Source of the DNA: Bradyrhizobium lupini
GTDB lineage: Bacteria; Pseudomonadota; Alphaproteobacteria; Rhizobiales; Xanthobacteraceae
Assembly (NCBI RefSeq): GCF_040939785.1
Contig: NZ_CP162553.1
Location: forward strand, 5,537,001 to 5,601,000
Direction: 5' to 3'
Length of the DNA stretch: 64,000 nucleotides
Within the stretch, counting starts at the first letter, position 1, and the number at the start of each line of letters is the position of its first letter. The notes beneath the pieces are model-generated. The model was given only the letters and a program-made list of their open reading frames with translations. It made no database searches and had not been told where the DNA came from. Positions 29,684 through 36,153 of this stretch are shown piece by piece. The translations under genes were made by a program, and so were the position numbers.

Positions 29684-29730
29684 GTAACCACTAAATTGCC
29701 TAATAATAGGTTACGTTCCCTTACCGTAAC
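29684..29730. promoter_or_regulatory. Inverted repeats in the hydrolase/CGNR divergent promoter region
   Basis: An AT-rich island with two overlapping inverted repeats: GTAACC (29684-29689) with GGTTAC (29709-29714), and GTTACG (29710-29715) with CGTAAC (29725-29730, 9-bp spacer). The same GTTAC/GTAAC half-site appears three times, suggesting a repressor operator controlling both genes. Confidence 0.55.
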
Positions 29731-29791
29731 TTGTCAACGTCTTTCTATCAGGTTATCTGAGTCCATGCTCCCGACCGGCCAAGGACCGCTC

Positions 29792-30409
29792 ATGGACCGC
29801 CCGCCCGCCATGTTCATCGCCGACTCTCTCGGCCTCGACTTCCTCAACTCGGTGGCGACGCCGTTCGATACGCCGGTCGACTGGATCGATGATGGTCATG
29901 GCCTGATCGACTGGCTGGCGCAGGCGAAGCTGGTGCCCGCGGATGATCTGCACGCGCTGACGGCGCGCGCCACGCCGGACGAGCTGGACAAGGTTGCGGA
30001 TCAGGCGCGCGCCTTGCGCGAATGGTTCAGGGGCTTCGTGCGCAAGCATGCAGGCCGACCGCTCACGACGGATGCATTGCGCGAGCTCGATCCGTTGAAC
30101 AGCCTGCTGGAGCGCGACGAAGCGTTCAGCCGGATCGAGCCGGGCCATGCCGATGGCGGCGCTCTGGCATTGCCAATGAGGCGGCGCTGGCGATCGCCGG
30201 AGGCGCTATTGCTGCCGGTTGGCGAGGCCATGGCGAAGTTCGTTTGCGACGAGGATTTTTCGAACGTCAAGGCGTGCGAGGGGCACAACTGCACCATGCT
30301 GTTCGCTGACCACACGCGCAGACGCGCGCGACGATGGTGCATCATGGCGGTCTGCGGCAACCGCGCGAAACAGGCCGCACACCGCAGCAGGCTCAAGAGC
30401 ATGCAGTGA
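29792..30409 (+). CDS. CGNR zinc-finger (ABATE-domain) regulator
   Basis: A 205-residue DNA-binding protein of the ABATE/CGNR family. The N-terminal ABATE domain begins at FIADSLGLDFLNSVA. The C-terminal zinc finger holds KACEGHNCTMLFAD and RRWCIMAVCGNRAKQAAHRSR, giving the four cysteines and the signature CGNR. Members are predicted stress-linked transcription regulators. ATG 29792 (MDRPPAMF) is preferred because AAGGA lies 7 bp upstream; ATG 29765 is in frame. It is divergent from the hydrolase, which it probably regulates together with itself. Confidence 0.9.
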   Translation: MDRPPAMFIADSLGLDFLNSVATPFDTPVDWIDDGHGLIDWLAQAKLVPADDLHALTARATPDELDKVADQARALREWFRGFVRKHAGRPLTTDALRELDPLNSLLERDEAFSRIEPGHADGGALALPMRRRWRSPEALLLPVGEAMAKFVCDEDFSNVKACEGHNCTMLFADHTRRRARRWCIMAVCGNRAKQAAHRSRLKSMQ

Positions 30410-30499
30410 TTGGGGGGCGAGATGCTGGAATGAGCGCGGATCGAGCCCCGGTTCCGTGCCCCAAATTCCACCCAATCGACCGTCACTAAGCGCCTTTGG

Positions 30500-30517
30500 G
30501 GGAGGCTGCAGCCTCCC
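30500..30517. promoter_or_regulatory. 18-bp perfect palindrome upstream of the LysM hydrolase gene
   Basis: GGGAGGCTGCAGCCTCCC is a perfect palindrome 20 bp before the start codon at 30538. It could bind a dimeric regulator or form an mRNA hairpin near the ribosome-binding site. Function is inferred only from position. Confidence 0.4.
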
Positions 30518-30537
30518 GGAGTGGGACTGCTGGACTG

Positions 30538-31470
30538 ATGATCGATTTGAGGCGACTTCTCGCGCTGGCAGCCGTTGCGCTGCTCGCCTTGAGCACCGGG
30601 ACGACCGCTGCCTCACCTGCCAAGACGAAGCCCGTCGCGGCCGCACCCGCCGCGCCGCCGCCCCCACCGTTCGAGCCATTGCCGCCGCCGAAGATCTACC
30701 TGTTCCGTGGCGCCATGGGGCCGTTCTTCTCCACCGGCATGGACCGGCTCGAAGAGAAGCTGACGCAGGCCGGCTTTTCGGCCAACGTCTATGAATTCAC
30801 CATCTGCCGATGGATCGGCGATCGTGCGATCTCCAGCTACAAGGAAGCGCCGGCGCCGATCGTGCTGATGGGGCATTCGATGGGCGGGCTTTGCTCGATC
30901 GTCATCTCCGAGATGGCGGCCAAGGAGAACATCCCGATCAGCCTCGTCATCACCATCGATCCCGCGCATGCGACCGGCGACGTGCCGCTCAATGTCGAGC
31001 GCTTCATCAACATCTATCTCTCCGACAGCGTGCTTGGCGGCGGCAACGTGGTCGCGGTGCCGGGCTATCGCGGTCACTATGCGAGCTATGACCTGAAGGA
31101 GAACGCGCGGGTCAGCCACATCAACATCGAGAAGTCCGACGACATCCACCGTCAGATCGTCGACATGGTCACGCAGTTGCCGCGCATTCCGCCCCAGACG
31201 CAGGTGGATGCCGTGCCGCTGCGTTATCTCGTGCCGGCGAATACGCTGGTCGAATTGTGGGACAGTGGCGTGCGGCTACCGGTGCGCCGCGGCGACACCA
31301 TGGAGAGCATCGCGGCAGCCAATCGCGTGCCGCTGTGGTCGCTGGCGCAGAGCAACTCGCTGCCGGAGAACGCGACGCTCACCCCCGGCCAGTCCATCAT
31401 CGTTCCACGCCACCTGACGCCGCCGGAGCCGACAGCCGCTATGGCGAACCCGCCGCCGGGACGGCGGTAA
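30538..31470 (+). CDS. Exported alpha/beta-hydrolase-like protein with C-terminal LysM
   Basis: A 310-residue protein, paralogous to 26677-27390. Parts in order: signal peptide (LLALAAVALLALSTGTTAA), Pro/Ala-rich linker, hydrolase domain with nucleophile elbow MGHSMGGLCS (residues about 110-120) and the shared ERFINIYLSD and SHINIEK motifs, then a LysM-like module (VRRGDTMESIAAANRVPLWS...LTPGQSIIVP) that would bind peptidoglycan or chitin-like glycans. The extra LysM distinguishes it from its paralogue. ATG 30538 lies after a GGGAGG-containing palindrome. It is likely periplasmic and attached to the cell wall; the substrate is unknown. Confidence 0.83.
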   Translation: MIDLRRLLALAAVALLALSTGTTAASPAKTKPVAAAPAAPPPPPFEPLPPPKIYLFRGAMGPFFSTGMDRLEEKLTQAGFSANVYEFTICRWIGDRAISSYKEAPAPIVLMGHSMGGLCSIVISEMAAKENIPISLVITIDPAHATGDVPLNVERFINIYLSDSVLGGGNVVAVPGYRGHYASYDLKENARVSHINIEKSDDIHRQIVDMVTQLPRIPPQTQVDAVPLRYLVPANTLVELWDSGVRLPVRRGDTMESIAAANRVPLWSLAQSNSLPENATLTPGQSIIVPRHLTPPEPTAAMANPPPGRR

Positions 31471-31531
31471 GCAGTCAGCAACGGAGATGGTCGGGATGGG
31501 CTGATGCAGGCACCATCCCTCGCGGCACCTG

Positions 31532-31810
31532 TCATTCACGCATCTTGTGCCGCGGCAGCCATCTTGATGCGGGTGTCGCCAAGGAGGAGCGAGCCGTGGC
31601 GGAAGCCCGGCCCGCCGGGCGATAGGGCGCGGCGAGAAGCATCATAAACAAGGCCCTGTCAGCCGCATATTTGGCAGCGGGTCGGCCATTTTCGAAGCCG
31701 TGCATGACCAGGCGTCCTTCCGTCGTGCAGACACGCCATCGCCATGTCCTTCGACCGCACTTCTTCAGGAACACTTCGAATGTCGGGAGGTGTTCGGGCA
31801 TGTCGATCAC
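31532..31810 (-). CDS. Small conserved-type protein of unknown function
   Basis: A 92-residue protein (MIDMPEHLPTFEVFLKKCGRRTW...) with a central KYAADRALFMMLLAA segment. It can start at GTG 31810, which overlaps the stop of the upstream gene (GTGA), or at ATG 31801. The overlap indicates translational coupling and argues that it is real. No family recognised. It is the third of three small genes that follow Hsp20 on the - strand. Confidence 0.6.
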   Translation of the reverse strand: MIDMPEHLPTFEVFLKKCGRRTWRWRVCTTEGRLVMHGFENGRPAAKYAADRALFMMLLAAPYRPAGRASATARSSLATPASRWLPRHKMRE

Positions 31811-32046
31811 CCGTGCCGGCTCGCCGTCAGGCGCGTGGTGGCGTTCCCCATCGCCCGGCTCGGAGCCTGAAAGGTGAGCGGAAAGGCGGAGACGGCGAGC
31901 TTCTCGATCGCCGAGCGCTCCTCGGACACACGTCTCTCGATGAACCGCCGTTCGAACTCGGTCAGCTCGGTCTTGAGCAACCGCTGATAGCGGCTGATGT
32001 TGCTGCGGTGGCCGCGCAACAAGGCCAGCTCTTCATCAAGCATCAT
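31807..32046 (-). CDS. Small helical protein of unknown function
   Basis: A 79-residue protein rich in Leu, Arg and Glu; the region LLRGHRSNISRYQRLLKTEL followed by TEFERRFIERRVSEERSAI looks like a helical or coiled-coil protein. It starts at ATG 32046 with a CGGGGAT sequence upstream. It sits 26 bp after the stop of 32073-32390 and overlaps the next gene by 4 bp, so the three genes look co-transcribed. Confidence 0.65.
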   Translation of the reverse strand: MMLDEELALLRGHRSNISRYQRLLKTELTEFERRFIERRVSEERSAIEKLAVSAFPLTFQAPSRAMGNATTRLTASRHG

Positions 32047-32072
32047 CGCAATCCCCGTTGAGCTGTCGTTGC

Positions 32073-32390
32073 CTAGGCTGCGAGGCCGGTTCGTTCGACG
32101 GATCGCGTGCGGACCGGCTTGCCGCCCGGAGGGCCCTTCGGATGGTGGTCGAGGCTCGCGAGCGCTTCCAGAATTTCGTCGATGGTGACGGCTTTGTCCG
32201 AGCCGGGCAGCTCCCGCAATGTCGGGCTCGAGGCGACACTGGCTGCGTCCGAAGCCCAGGACGCGAGGATCGCGCGCTTCTCGCCGATCGACAAAGTTGG
32301 ATCGGCTATGACGTCGCGGGGATGATCATAGACGGAGCCAGGGTGCAATATCGCGTTCAGATCGATGATGTTGTCGGCATGATCGAGCAT
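32073..32390 (-). CDS. Protein of unknown function downstream of hsp20
   Basis: A 105-residue acidic protein (MLDHADNIIDLNAILHPG...). The strong AGGAGGAGG ribosome-binding site 7 bp before ATG 32390 fixes the start. The first half has a pattern seen in Bradyrhizobium hypothetical proteins (HPGSVYDHPRDVIAD, SIGEKRAILASWASDA), and the second half is low-complexity. It is the first gene of the small-protein group; a hairpin (32458-32484) separates it from hsp20. No function can be assigned. Confidence 0.75.
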   Translation of the reverse strand: MLDHADNIIDLNAILHPGSVYDHPRDVIADPTLSIGEKRAILASWASDAASVASSPTLRELPGSDKAVTIDEILEALASLDHHPKGPPGGKPVRTRSVERTGLAA

Positions 32391-32457
32391 GAGAGGTCCT
32401 CCTCCTTTCTCTAAAACCTCTGACTTGCATTCGGGTACGCGATCGAAGGCCATGGCC

Positions 32458-32484
32458 GATCCCGCCCGACGATCGGGCGGGATC
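32458..32484. terminator. Perfect 12-bp hairpin between hsp20 and the small-gene group
   Basis: GATCCCGCCCGA (32458-32469) pairs exactly with 32473-32484 around a 3-nt loop, 24 bp after the hsp20 stop. It probably ends or attenuates the hsp20 transcript on the - strand; there is no T-run, so some read-through into the small genes is likely. Confidence 0.6.
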
Positions 32485-32507
32485 ACCGGGTCTCCGACAG
32501 ACCGAAT

Positions 32508-32963
32508 TCAGGCGGCTTTGCCCTCGAGTTGATGCACGTTGCCGGACGGCGCGGCATTGATGGCAATCCGCCGCGGCTTCATGGCTTCAGGGATTTCTCG
32601 GACCAGTTCGATCTTGAGCAAGCCGTTCTCGAACGAGGCGCTGTGCACCTGAACATACTCGGCCAGGTTAAACTGCCGCTTGAACGGTCGCGCGGAAATG
32701 CCCCGGTAGAGATACTCGCGTTCGGTTCTGTCCGGCTTGTTTCCCTCGACGGTCACCGCATTCTGCTCGGCCGTCACCGCGACCTCGTTGGGTGAGAAAC
32801 CCGCAATCGCAAGCGAAATCTGGTAGCGATCCTCGCCGAGACGTTCGATGTTGTAGGGAGGATAGTTGTCCTCGCCGGCACGCTGTGCCGTTTCAACGAG
32901 GTCGAAAAGGCGGTCGAAGCCAACGGTCGAACGCCACAAGGGAGAGAAGTCGTAAGTGCGCAT
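32508..32963 (-). CDS. Small heat-shock protein (Hsp20/alpha-crystallin)
   Basis: A 151-residue ATP-independent chaperone that binds unfolding proteins and prevents aggregation. The alpha-crystallin domain runs from about residue 35 (YNIERLGEDRYQISLAIAGF) to 130, with the typical EYLYRGISARPFKRQF and SFENGLLKIELVREIPE motifs near the end. The N-terminal segment (MRTYDFSPLWRSTVGFDRLFDL) marks the class A Hsps of Bradyrhizobium. The start is ATG 32963, whose GGAGGA Shine-Dalgarno sequence lies inside the ROSE hairpin. Expression is expected to rise with temperature. Confidence 0.95.
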   Translation of the reverse strand: MRTYDFSPLWRSTVGFDRLFDLVETAQRAGEDNYPPYNIERLGEDRYQISLAIAGFSPNEVAVTAEQNAVTVEGNKPDRTEREYLYRGISARPFKRQFNLAEYVQVHSASFENGLLKIELVREIPEAMKPRRIAINAAPSGNVHQLEGKAA

Positions 32964-33054
32964 AGCCAGATCCTCCAAGGAGCAAAATGGATACGAACGA
33001 CACCGGACACGACCGGTGCCCGTCTCAGCTTCCCGACCCTACAGGCGTCGGGAA
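32964..33054 (-). ncRNA. ROSE-type RNA thermometer in the hsp20 5' leader
   Basis: On the - strand the leader ends TTGCTCCTTGGAGGAT (32985 to 32970), then CTGGCT before the ATG, which matches the conserved ROSE hairpin that masks the Shine-Dalgarno sequence. Upstream are two more stems: TTCCCGAC/GTCGGGAA (33030-33054) and CACCGG/CCGGTG (33001-33018). ROSE elements block translation at normal temperature and melt on heat shock. The core hairpin match is direct; regulation here is inferred from the family. Confidence 0.9.
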
Positions 33055-33076
33055 CACCACCTCTCGGCGGCAGCGG

Positions 33077-33116
33077 AAAAATAAAAAAAGCCCGTTTTGG
33101 TTTCAAGAGGGGGGCT
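33077..33116 (-). terminator. Rho-independent terminator after the tartrate/malate dehydrogenase gene
   Basis: Read on the - strand: AGCCC, an 18-nt loop, GGGCT (arms 33112-33116 and 33089-33093), then a run of seven T and further T. The loop contains CTTGAAA (33107-33101), which resembles a sigma-32-type -35 element and could belong to the hsp20 promoter. Confidence 0.8.
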
Positions 33117-33162
33117 CAAAATTTTTCGGAAACCCTGGCGCCTCCCGCTGACGTAGCTCGGA

Positions 33163-34236
33163 TTACACGTTCGATCCGTGGATCGCTTCGATCACGGCAT
33201 CGGTCACGTCCTTCGTCGTCGCCTTGCCGCCGACATCGGGCGTCAGCACGCCGGCCGCGCAGACGCGCTCCACCGCCGCCATCAACCGCACCGCCGCGTC
33301 CTTCTCGCCCAGATGCTCCAGCATCTGTGCGCCGGTCCAGAACGTCGCGACCGGGTTGGCGATGCCCTTGCCGGTGATGTCGAAGGCCGAGCCGTGGATC
33401 GGCTCGAACATCGAGGGGAAGCGGCGCTGCGGGTCGATATTGGCGGTTGGCGCGACGCCGAGGCTGCCCGCCAGCGCCCCGGCGAGGTCGGAGAGGATGT
33501 CGGCGTGCAAATTGGTCGCGACAATGGTGTCGAGGCTCTTCGGATGCAGCGTCATGCGCACCGTCATGGCGTCGACCAGCATCTTGTCCCAGGTCACATC
33601 GGGGAATTCGGCCGCGACTTCGGCGGCGATCTCGTCCCACATCACCATGCCATGGCGCTGCGCGTTCGACTTGGTCACCACGGTCAGGAACTTGCGCGGG
33701 CGCGACCGCGCCAGCTCGAACGCGTAGCGCATGATCCGCGTCACGCCGACGCGGGTGAACACCGCGACCTCGGTGCCGACCTCTTCGGGGAGACCCCTGT
33801 GGGCGCGGCCGCCCATGCCGGCATATTCGCCCTCGGAATTCTCGCGCACGATCACCCAGTCGAGGTCGCCGACGCCGACATTGCGCAGCGGCGAGGCGAC
33901 GCCCGGCAAGATCTTGGTCGGCCGCACATTGGCGTATTGGTCAAAGCCCTGGCAGATCGGCAGCCGCAGGCCCCACAGCGTGATGTGATCGGGCACGTCG
34001 GGCACACCGACCGCGCCGAAATAGATCGCGTCGAATTTCTTGAGCTCCGCGAGACCGTCGGCCGGCATCATCACGCCGTGCTTCTTGTAATAGTCCGAAC
34101 CCCAGTCGAAGGTCTTGATGTTGAAGGCGAGGTCACCGCTGCGGTTGGCCAGCGCCTCCAGCACGCGGACGCCGGCGGAGATGACCTCGGGGCCGATGCC
34201 GTCCGCCGGTATCGCTGCAATCGAATGGGTACGCAT
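33163..34236 (-). CDS. Tartrate / D-malate dehydrogenase (isopropylmalate dehydrogenase family)
   Basis: An NAD-dependent decarboxylating beta-hydroxyacid dehydrogenase of the TtuC/DmlA type, 357 residues. Conserved parts: AIPADGIGPEVI at the N-terminus, the substrate-binding Arg/Tyr region RENSEGEYAG, the metal-binding acidic residues in DAMTVRMTL and NLHADILSDLAGALAGS, and the C-terminal EPIHGSAFDITGKGIANP. The DAMTVRMTLHP segment fits tartrate/malate enzymes better than LeuB. ATG 34236 (MRTHSIAAIP) is the start. It is divergent from a LysR gene and followed by a terminator. Confidence 0.9.
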   Translation of the reverse strand: MRTHSIAAIPADGIGPEVISAGVRVLEALANRSGDLAFNIKTFDWGSDYYKKHGVMMPADGLAELKKFDAIYFGAVGVPDVPDHITLWGLRLPICQGFDQYANVRPTKILPGVASPLRNVGVGDLDWVIVRENSEGEYAGMGGRAHRGLPEEVGTEVAVFTRVGVTRIMRYAFELARSRPRKFLTVVTKSNAQRHGMVMWDEIAAEVAAEFPDVTWDKMLVDAMTVRMTLHPKSLDTIVATNLHADILSDLAGALAGSLGVAPTANIDPQRRFPSMFEPIHGSAFDITGKGIANPVATFWTGAQMLEHLGEKDAAVRLMAAVERVCAAGVLTPDVGGKATTKDVTDAVIEAIHGSNV

Positions 34237-34321
34237 GAAGGGCTCCGTCCAGATGTCGGTGGGGTTGCGTAACGCTAGCGAACCTAGGCGGGGAAGGGGC
34301 CGGGACTCAATCGGCGCTGGT

Positions 34322-34342
34322 TTATACAAAAAAATGATATAA
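34322..34342. promoter_or_regulatory. LysR-type operator between the dehydrogenase and lysR genes
   Basis: TTATA (34322-34326), 11 bp, TATAA (34338-34342): a perfect inverted repeat of the T-N11-A class used by LysR regulators, in the only AT-rich part of the 134-bp divergent promoter region. It is 29 bp from the lysR start and 86 bp from the dehydrogenase start. Confidence 0.6.
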
Positions 34343-34370
34343 TCCCGTCACAGGATCAGAGGACCGGTGG

Positions 34371-35288
34371 ATGGAATTGCATCAGTTGCGATGCTTCGTG
34401 GCGGCGGCCGAGCAGTTGCATTTCGGCCGCGCGGCGCAGCATCTCCAGATGCTGCCCTCCGCGCTCGGCCGCCAGATCAGGCTGCTGGAGCAGGATCTGG
34501 GCACGCGGCTGTTCGCGCGGACGACGCGTGCGGTGTCGCTGACGGAAGATGGCGTGACGCTGCTGCGTGATGCCCGTGCCATCCTCGCCCGCGTCGAGGC
34601 GGTCGAGACCAACCTGCGCAATCGCGCGCGCGCGGGGGCTGCTCGAAAACTCCGGGTCGGCGCCATCGACAGTGCCGCGGCGGGGCTGTTACCGGCGCTG
34701 CTGCGCGATTTTCGCGCAAAGCATCCCGATATCGCAGTGCAGCTCCTGGAAGAGAAGACCGTCCGGCTGCTGCCGAAGATCCTGACCGGCGCGCTCGATC
34801 TTGCCTTCGTGCGTCCACCGGCTCAGCGGGACAAGCGGCTCGAATTCCGCGATCTGCTGCAGGAAACAGCCATCGTGGCCTTCCCGCAGCGCCACGCGCT
34901 GGCCAAACGCAAGTCGATCACGCCGGCGGAGATCGCCGAGGAGGCGATGCTGGTGCCGGATCGTCGCTCGCGGCCGCACAGCCACGACCTCACGATAAGA
35001 CTATTCGAGCAGGCAGGCCTCACGCCGCGCGTCGTGCAGGTCGCCGACGAGAAGCAGACCATCATCAATCTCGTCGCAACCAGGCTCGGGGTCGCGATCG
35101 TGCCGCGCTGGACCATGCGGATGGCGGTGTCAGGCGTGCGCTTCGTGCCGCTGCGGCCAAAGCAGATCGGGCCCGTCGGCCGGCTGCCGCTCGCTGCCGC
35201 ATGGCTGCGCGGCTCGCGCGACCCCGCCCGCGACGCAATGCTCTCCGTGCTCGAGACGCGCCTGCGCAGCTATGCGCGCGACGCCTGA
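34371..35288 (+). CDS. LysR-family transcriptional regulator
   Basis: A 305-residue regulator. The N-terminal winged helix-turn-helix is clear (MELHQLRCFVAAAEQLHFGRAAQHL..., about 1-60), and the C-terminal effector-binding domain follows from about residue 90. ATG 34371 is preceded by GAGG at fair spacing. It is divergent from the tartrate/malate dehydrogenase gene, with a T-N11-A site between them, so it probably controls that gene and itself. The effector is likely an organic acid such as tartrate or malate, an inference from context. Confidence 0.92.
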   Translation: MELHQLRCFVAAAEQLHFGRAAQHLQMLPSALGRQIRLLEQDLGTRLFARTTRAVSLTEDGVTLLRDARAILARVEAVETNLRNRARAGAARKLRVGAIDSAAAGLLPALLRDFRAKHPDIAVQLLEEKTVRLLPKILTGALDLAFVRPPAQRDKRLEFRDLLQETAIVAFPQRHALAKRKSITPAEIAEEAMLVPDRRSRPHSHDLTIRLFEQAGLTPRVVQVADEKQTIINLVATRLGVAIVPRWTMRMAVSGVRFVPLRPKQIGPVGRLPLAAAWLRGSRDPARDAMLSVLETRLRSYARDA

Positions 35289-35325
35289 GGCGCTATGACA
35301 TCGACTTGGCGAGAGGGGTGATGCG

Positions 35326-36150
35326 ATGGCTGAACGGACAGCTTCGAACGAATTGCGGGTTGCCGTCGCGGGGCTCGGCTCGATCGGCACCAAGATCGCG
35401 ACCGCGCTCGATCAGGGCATCGAGGGATTGACGCTCTCCGCCGTGGCGGTGCGCGATCCTGCAAAGCATCAGAAATTGCTCGGCAGCCTGCGTCGTCCGC
35501 CATCCCTACTGCCGCTCGACCAGCTCGGCGACGCCGCCGATATCGTGGTGGAGTGCGCGCCGAGCAGCCAACTCCGCGCGATCGTCGAGCCCGCGGTGAA
35601 ACGCGGCAGGGCCGCGGTCGTTGTCAGCGTCGGTGGGCTGCTCGACAATTTTGATCTCGTCGATCTCGCCCGGGCCAATGGCGGCCGCATCCTCGTGCCG
35701 ACCGGCGCGCTGATCGGGCTCGACGCCGTCAACGCCGCCGCGATCGGCACAATTCACTCGGTGAAGATGGTGACGCGCAAGCCGATCGACGGCTTGAAGG
35801 GCGCGCCGTTCATCGTCCAGAACAACATCGATATCGACAATCTGCGCGAGCCGCTCAAGCTGTTCGAGGGGACCGCGCGAGAGGCAGCGAAAGGCTTTCC
35901 GGCCAATCTCAACGTCGCGGTCGCGCTGTCGCTCGCGGGCGTCGGGCCGGATCGCACCCAGGTGCAAATCTGGGCCGACCCGACTGTGACGCGCAATGTT
36001 CACCGCATCGAGGTCGAGGCGGATTCGGCGCGCTTCTCGATGTCAATCGAGAACATCCCCTCCGAGAATCCCAAGACCGGGTTGATCACGGCGCTGTCGG
36101 TGATCGCGCTGCTCCGCAAGCAGCGCGCCACGTTGTGTGTGGGGACGTAA
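35326..36150 (+). CDS. L-aspartate dehydrogenase-like protein
   Basis: A 274-residue NAD(P)-binding oxidoreductase of the aspartate-dehydrogenase (NadX) family. The Rossmann motif is VAVAGLGSIGTKIA near residue 12, and the middle domain has PTGALIGLDAVNAAA and the conserved FPANLNVAVALSLAGVG. This family makes iminoaspartate for NAD synthesis or deaminates aspartate; which applies here is unknown. ATG 35326 lies 37 bp after the lysR stop, so it may be in the same transcript and may belong to an organic/amino-acid catabolic unit with the dehydrogenase. Confidence 0.85.
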   Translation: MAERTASNELRVAVAGLGSIGTKIATALDQGIEGLTLSAVAVRDPAKHQKLLGSLRRPPSLLPLDQLGDAADIVVECAPSSQLRAIVEPAVKRGRAAVVVSVGGLLDNFDLVDLARANGGRILVPTGALIGLDAVNAAAIGTIHSVKMVTRKPIDGLKGAPFIVQNNIDIDNLREPLKLFEGTAREAAKGFPANLNVAVALSLAGVGPDRTQVQIWADPTVTRNVHRIEVEADSARFSMSIENIPSENPKTGLITALSVIALLRKQRATLCVGT

Positions 36151-36153
36151 CTT

